Source: an uncultured Ruminococcus sp. (GTDB taxonomy: Bacteria; Bacillota; Clostridia; Oscillospirales; Ruminococcaceae). From it: a DNA stretch of 36,810 bases. Position 1 is the stretch's first letter, and each line of letters opens with the position of its first letter. The notes beneath the pieces are model-generated. The model was given only the letters and a program-made list of their open reading frames with translations. It ran no database searches and was not told the DNA's origin. The stretch is from positions 1-36,810 of the forward strand of contig CANQVA010000019.1 of NCBI GenBank assembly GCA_947627175.1, in the 5' to 3' direction. This document shows, in pieces, positions 33,185 through 36,810 of this stretch. A program made the position numbers and the translations under genes.

Positions 33185-34331
33185 AGGAGCAACTGACATT
33201 GACGGCGTTGTTGAACTTGCAAAGAAAATAAAGCCCGATATGGTAGTAGTAGCACCCGATGACCCGCTTGTTATGGGCATGGTTGATGCTTTACAGGCTG
33301 AAGGCTTTATGACTTTCGGTGCAAAAGCAAATGCGGCTATAATAGAGGGTTCTAAAGTCTTTTCAAAAGAACTTATGAAAAAATATAATATTCCTACAGC
33401 TTTCTATGAAGTTTTCACTGAAAGCGATAAAGCTATTGAATATCTTAAAAAACAGAACACATACCCTGCTGTAATAAAGGCGGACGGGCTTGCACTCGGC
33501 AAAGGCGTTATAATTGCACAGAATGAAGAAGAAGCTGTAAAAGCTGTACATGATATGATTGACGGGCTTAAATTCGGAAAGAGTTCAGCAAGAATTGTAA
33601 TTGAAGAATTTCTTACAGGCTCTGAAGTGTCTGTACTGTCGTTTACGGACGGCAAAACAATTGTGCCTATGATTTCATCTATGGATCATAAACGGGCATT
33701 AGACGGCGATTTGGGACTTAATACGGGCGGTATGGGAACAGTTTCACCTAATCCGTACTATACAGAAGAAATTGCAAAGGAATGTATGGAAAAAATTTTC
33801 ATTCCAACTATTAACGCCATGAATGCTGAAGGCAGGACTTTTGAAGGCTGTCTTTATTTTGGGCTTATGCTTACACCAAATGGTGCTAAAGTGATAGAAT
33901 ATAACTGTAGATTCGGCGACCCTGAAACACAAGTAGTATTGCCTATGCTTGATGCGGATTTATATGAAATTTTCGAGGCAATTTATAAACATGAACTTGA
34001 CAAAGTTGACATAAAATGGCATGACGGAAATTGTGCTTGCGTTATTATGGCAAGTGGAGGATATCCCGAAAGTTATCCAAAGGGTATAGAAATGAACGGT
34101 TTCGACGAAAAGGGTCAAATTGACGGCTGTTTCGTTTACCATGCAGGAACAAAACTTTCAGATGACGGAAAATTCCTGACAAACGGCGGGCGTGTAATAG
34201 GCGTTACCGCAAAGGGAAAAACCTTGAAAGAGGCTCTTGACAATGCATATAACGGCGTTTCAAAAATCAGCTTTGAAAACGCACACTATAGAAAAGACAT
34301 CGGACAAAAAGCACTGAAGGCTCTGAACTAA
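33045..34331 (+). CDS. purD: Phosphoribosylamine-glycine ligase
   Basis: 428 residues, full length, ATP-grasp enzyme that joins glycine to phosphoribosylamine. N-terminal [11 protein letters not shown] and CTPGNAG, ATP-grasp PAVIKADGLALGKGV, EEFLTGSEVSVLSF and NTGGMGTVSP, and the metal-binding EYNCRFGDPETQ are all present. GAGGTG lies 7 bases before ATG 33045. Its 5' region is duplicated 692 bp upstream. The TAA stop shares one base with the next ATG. Confidence 0.96.
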   Translation: MKNVLVVGGGGREHAIIMKLAESKHVGKLYCTPGNAGISKYAECFSVGATDIDGVVELAKKIKPDMVVVAPDDPLVMGMVDALQAEGFMTFGAKANAAIIEGSKVFSKELMKKYNIPTAFYEVFTESDKAIEYLKKQNTYPAVIKADGLALGKGVIIAQNEEEAVKAVHDMIDGLKFGKSSARIVIEEFLTGSEVSVLSFTDGKTIVPMISSMDHKRALDGDLGLNTGGMGTVSPNPYYTEEIAKECMEKIFIPTINAMNAEGRTFEGCLYFGLMLTPNGAKVIEYNCRFGDPETQVVLPMLDADLYEIFEAIYKHELDKVDIKWHDGNCACVIMASGGYPESYPKGIEMNGFDEKGQIDGCFVYHAGTKLSDDGKFLTNGGRVIGVTAKGKTLKEALDNAYNGVSKISFENAHYRKDIGQKALKALN

Positions 34332-34960
34332 TGGAAGATATGCACAAAAAGCTCAATTATGGGCTTAATCTCGGACTTGCCGGAAACGTTATGTTTATAA
34401 TATTCAGTGCAGTATGCTATATATATTACATTATTTACCAACCCGACAGCGTACTTTCAAAAATCCTTGAAATAACAGCATATGTATTTGAATTTTCCGG
34501 TTTTGCCTCGCTTATTGTTTCCGACATACTTATAAGCAAAACTGCACGTATGCGAAACTTACTTAAAATCGGATTTTCATTGTATATCATAACAGAGGCT
34601 GTAATGATGACACTTGAACTCAATTCATACAGGATTGACTTTTACAAGCCGTATTCAATGCTTTTAGCTATAATACATTCAATATTTTCCGCAGCGGTAT
34701 GTTTTTCATTCCTTACACTTGACCCCGACAAAAAACCGTATGAAGTAATTACAATAATATGCATAGGAATAATGCTCGGCGGAATGATGGGTAATGTCAT
34801 AGGAATAAGAATATATTTCAGTATATTTACAAATGCAATTGCTTTTACACTGCTTTTTGCATCAATAAAATATATGCTGAAACGTGAAATTATTGAAATT
34901 GACTGTTACGGCGACAGGGCACGTGTTGCAGAATATAAAAGCACATTTTTTGAAGAATGA
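34331..34960 (+). CDS. Hypothetical multi-pass membrane protein
   Basis: 209 residues with about six membrane helices and short loops, a charged N-terminus (MEDMHKKLN) and a soluble tail (EIDCYGDRARVAEYKSTFFEE). No motif was recognised; the layout is loosely like YhhN/TMEM86-type proteins, but this is only an impression. It is coupled to purD (TAATG overlap) and closes the long plus-strand cluster before a terminator. Confidence 0.75.
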   Translation: MEDMHKKLNYGLNLGLAGNVMFIIFSAVCYIYYIIYQPDSVLSKILEITAYVFEFSGFASLIVSDILISKTARMRNLLKIGFSLYIITEAVMMTLELNSYRIDFYKPYSMLLAIIHSIFSAAVCFSFLTLDPDKKPYEVITIICIGIMLGGMMGNVIGIRIYFSIFTNAIAFTLLFASIKYMLKREIIEIDCYGDRARVAEYKSTFFEE

Positions 34961-34966
34961 TATATT

Positions 34967-34996
34967 AGGCGGAATCGGAAGATTTCGCCTATTTTC
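34967..34996. terminator. Terminator at end of purine cluster
   Basis: AGGCGGAATC-GGAA-GATTTCGCCT, a 10-bp stem with one G-U pair, followed by ATTTT. It sits between two converging operons; the stop of the minus-strand Spo0A-like gene (34989) is inside the stem. Confidence 0.72.
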
Positions 34997-35696
34997 TGTA
35001 TAAGTTAAAACGATTTGTAAAAATATCTGACATTGCACATATAAGTTCACGGTTTGATGGTCTGAAATTTTGTCCGTCTTCAAAAAATTGCTCAAACAGA
35101 CCACGTTTAAACGAAACATTTGAAAAATGCCTTATTGAGCGTTCAACAATTTTCGCTCCCACTCCGAAACGTTCCCCTATAGATTCATAAATATCAAAAA
35201 TATTATTTAACAGTCTTTTCGGACTTTTAATGCAAATTTCCACAGCAACGCAGAGATAATAAAATCCGTTAATATTATCAGGAAAACCATAACTTTCCAT
35301 AAAATCAGCGATTTCCTGAATATAAACTTCACTGCTGTTAAGTGTATTTATAACAATTTTACATACATTTTCGACTGTATCAGGCATTACAATGCACTTT
35401 TCTGCTCCTGATTCTATAAAACGCCTGCAAACAGAGTATAAAGAAGTATATGAAACTGCAATTACAGGCAATTTTGAAAAACGTTTCTTTATTCCGGAAA
35501 TGCTTTTCGCTGTTTTATTTGCATTCATACCGTTGACTACAATTACAGAACAGTATTTTCTTTTAGAAAGCTTTGAAATTACATCGCCACGACTTCTGTC
35601 TAACATTTCTGCATCAACACCATATTCTTTAAAACGTCTGCATAAAAAACGAAAGTAAAAATCATAATTTCCGTATATAAGTATCCTATTATTCAT
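34989..35696 (-). CDS. Spo0A-like regulator with degenerate receiver
   Basis: 235 residues. The C-terminal half closely follows the Spo0A effector domain: IADFMESYGFPDNINGFYYL, then SIGERFGVGAKIVERSIRH (the DNA-recognition region), and PSNRELICAMSDIF at the end. The N-terminal 120 residues resemble a response-regulator fold, but the acidic pocket and phospho-acceptor Asp are not evident; where Asp is expected the strand reads VIVVNGMN. It is shorter than Spo0A (about 265). Probably an orphan, phosphorylation-independent paralogue rather than the sporulation master regulator. It is 1 base after the XRE gene and shares its promoter. Confidence 0.8.
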   Translation of the reverse strand: MNNRILIYGNYDFYFRFLCRRFKEYGVDAEMLDRSRGDVISKLSKRKYCSVIVVNGMNANKTAKSISGIKKRFSKLPVIAVSYTSLYSVCRRFIESGAEKCIVMPDTVENVCKIVINTLNSSEVYIQEIADFMESYGFPDNINGFYYLCVAVEICIKSPKRLLNNIFDIYESIGERFGVGAKIVERSIRHFSNVSFKRGLFEQFFEDGQNFRPSNRELICAMSDIFTNRFNLYRK

Positions 35697-35697
35697 T

Positions 35698-36033
35698 TTA
35701 CTTTTTTTCCTGCATTTCTAAAAGAATTTCCGCACGTTCCATAATTTTTATTTTGTTTTCTTCGGAAAGTTTGCTGAAAAGTCCAAGTATCTTAAATTCT
35801 TCATCAGTCAACATATCTGATTTACTTCTTGAACGTCCAAAAATATAATCTGTGCTTACGTCGCACACATCAGCAACGTCTCTTATAAAATTTACGGGAG
35901 CTTTTGTTTCACCGCATTCATAACGGCTTATTTCCTGCTGTGATATTCCTATATATTCTGCAAGTTCTTTTTGAGAGAATTTTGACTTTCTCACTGCCCT
36001 GAGATTAGGATACAAATATAAATGGTTACGCAT
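35698..36033 (-). CDS. XRE-family transcriptional regulator
   Basis: 111 residues. The N-terminal helix-turn-helix reads FSQKELAEYIGISQQEISRYECGETKAP (residues about 19-46), followed by DVCDVSTDYIFGRS, typical of Cro/C1 regulators with the tail helix of SinR-like proteins. The charged helical C-terminus probably dimerises. It is divergent from hsp20 and first in an operon with the Spo0A-like gene. An inverted repeat fills the spacer of its own promoter, which implies autoregulation. Confidence 0.9.
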   Translation of the reverse strand: MRNHLYLYPNLRAVRKSKFSQKELAEYIGISQQEISRYECGETKAPVNFIRDVADVCDVSTDYIFGRSRSKSDMLTDEEFKILGLFSKLSEENKIKIMERAEILLEMQEKK

Positions 36034-36071
36034 CTATACCACTCATTCCTTTTAAAATTGTATTCCTAATT

Positions 36072-36100
36072 ATTTTACAACGTATATGTTGTATTTACAA
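36072..36100 (-). promoter_or_regulatory. Promoter of XRE gene with embedded operator
   Basis: TTGTAA, 17 bases, TAAAAT on the minus strand. The imperfect palindrome ACAACGTATATGTTGT (36077-36092; 14 of 16 positions symmetric) occupies the spacer, so a bound repressor would block RNA polymerase. Confidence 0.6.
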
Positions 36101-36121
36101 ACTAAGAAAAAATTGTATTTT

Positions 36122-36150
36122 GTAAAAAATACATATAATACGTTGTATAA
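36122..36150 (+). promoter_or_regulatory. Second operator-like site and hsp20 -10 candidate
   Basis: The sequence around ATACGTTGTAT (36139-36149) repeats the ATACGTTGT half of the XRE-promoter palindrome in the opposite orientation. A TATAAT at 36134-36139 overlaps its left side, and another lies at 36159-36164. No matching -35 at ideal distance was found, so the exact hsp20 promoter is unclear. Confidence 0.45.
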
Positions 36151-36224
36151 ATGATGCATATAATACAAAAGACCGCAAATAATATAAGTGCAAATCCTTA
36201 TAATAAATAGGAGGTATTCATTTT

Positions 36225-36662
36225 ATGTACGGAATTACACCTTTCGGAAGAAATCCGTTTAACCTTTTTAACGTTTTCAACGAACTTGACAGAGACTTTT
36301 TCAGTGACAGTATGCAGGTTAATTCCTGCCGTACCGACATCAGAGACAAAGGCGAAAAATATGTCATGGAGTCTGAACTCCCAGGATTTGAAAAGGAAGA
36401 TATCAGTATTGATATAAAAGATTCATATCTCGTTATATCAGCTGAACGCAGAAACAATAATGAAAAAAATGACAGTGAAAAAAACGGAAGTGAAAAATAT
36501 ATCCGCCGTGAACGTTCCTACAGTTCTTATAAAAGAAGTTTTGATATTTCAGATGTAGATACAGACGGAATAAATGCTGAGTATAAAAACGGTGTTCTTA
36601 CAATCGACTTGCCAAAAAAGAAACATGAAGAACCTGTCACAAAAAGACTTGAAATAAAATAA
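36225..36662 (+). CDS. Small heat-shock protein, Hsp20 family
   Basis: 145 residues. An alpha-crystallin domain binds unfolded proteins as an ATP-independent holdase. Clear marks are RTDIRDKGEKYVMESELPGF (start of the domain), ISIDIKDSYLVISAERR, and the near-C-terminal YKNGVLTIDLPKK, followed by a short tail. An Asn/Lys/Glu-rich insertion lies at about residues 85-97. AGGAGG precedes the ATG. No CIRCE element was seen; the divergent XRE regulator may control it. Confidence 0.95.
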   Translation: MYGITPFGRNPFNLFNVFNELDRDFFSDSMQVNSCRTDIRDKGEKYVMESELPGFEKEDISIDIKDSYLVISAERRNNNEKNDSEKNGSEKYIRRERSYSSYKRSFDISDVDTDGINAEYKNGVLTIDLPKKKHEEPVTKRLEIK

Positions 36663-36706
36663 TAACAAAAACACCGTTGACATGGCATTACAGAATATTA
36701 AGTAAA

Positions 36707-36732
36707 AAAGGGGAACAATTTCGTTCCCCTTT
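36707..36732. terminator. Terminator after hsp20
   Basis: AAAGGGGAAC-AATTTC-GTTCCCCTTT, a 10-bp perfect stem about 45 bases past the hsp20 stop. The T-run is short (three). Confidence 0.7.
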
Positions 36733-36743
36733 GCAGCCTGTCA

Positions 36744-36772
36744 AAAAAGTCCAGCCGAACGCTGGACTTTTT
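36744..36772. terminator. Second, bidirectional terminator
   Basis: AAAAAGTCCAGC-CGAAC-GCTGGACTTTTT, a 12-bp perfect stem with its own T-run on both strands. Its 3' arm overlaps the -35 of the promoter that follows. Confidence 0.8.
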
Positions 36773-36791
36773 CGTATATAGGTGGTATAAT
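36763..36791 (+). promoter_or_regulatory. Promoter leading out of the window
   Basis: TGGACT, 17 bases, then TATAAT with an extended TGG just before it. A purine-rich AAAGGCGGTGAAG at the window end looks like a ribosome site, so a gene probably starts just beyond base 36810. Confidence 0.55.
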
Positions 36792-36810
36792 AGAGATAAA
36801 GGCGGTGAAG

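Overview
The window is AT-rich, densely packed bacterial chromosome, most consistent with a Clostridia relative of Ruminococcus (Oscillospiraceae). This is inferred from the yaaO-holB-ricT gene order, strong AGGAGG ribosome sites, TTGACA-17-TATAAT promoters, LexA boxes of the Firmicutes type, a Spo0A-like protein, and a secreted expansin carrying half of a dockerin. Both edges fall in intergenic DNA. No rRNA, tRNA, CRISPR array or complete insertion sequence was seen.

Layout. (1) 113-4378, minus strand: asparagine synthetase asnB and NAD biosynthesis nadB-nadC. (2) 4637-11982, plus strand: a promoter overlapped by two LexA-like boxes drives a small coiled-coil protein, a stand-alone sigma region 4-like protein and uvrC. 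A PLP decarboxylase, holB, ricT, queH, ybaK and a membrane-anchored protein with a toxin-like C-terminal domain follow. (3) 12078-13767, plus: rsmD, coaD and a coiled-coil protein, closed by a strong terminator. (4) 13769-16045, minus: three phage-tail-like genes with their own promoter and a long leader containing an intrinsic terminator. (5) 16167-19741, minus: a TPR-like protein and an 817-residue, repeat-rich, low-complexity protein. (6) 20068-34996, plus: a glycosyltransferase and a WG-repeat membrane protein, then the purine genes purE, purC, purF, purM, purN, purO, an AICAR-transformylase-only purH, and purD. The purine genes are interleaved with apparently unrelated genes: expansin, DUF3592, TM2, HAD, RNA ligase and membrane proteins. 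(7) 34989-36033, minus: a Spo0A-like regulator with a degenerate receiver domain and an XRE regulator, divergent from an hsp20 gene whose shared intergenic region holds repeated operator-like sequence.

How the genes work together. The purine genes would supply several steps from PRPP to IMP; purL/Q/S, purK and purB are not in the window. The last two steps appear split between a PurO-type IMP cyclohydrolase and a PurH lacking its cyclohydrolase domain. The PurF-like protein lacks the usual N-terminal catalytic cysteine. In front of purD, a 162-bp copy of the purD 5' region flanks a membrane-protein gene, which records a recent rearrangement.

Most notable leads: the SOS-controlled sigma4/coiled-coil/uvrC operon, the purD 5' duplication with its passenger gene and nearby RNA ligase, the Cys-less PurF, the expansin inside the purine cluster, the tail-gene cassette behind a leader terminator, the Spo0A-like/XRE/Hsp20 locus, and the repeat-rich scaffold paired with a TPR protein. 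All functions are inferred from sequence reading; no database search was run.
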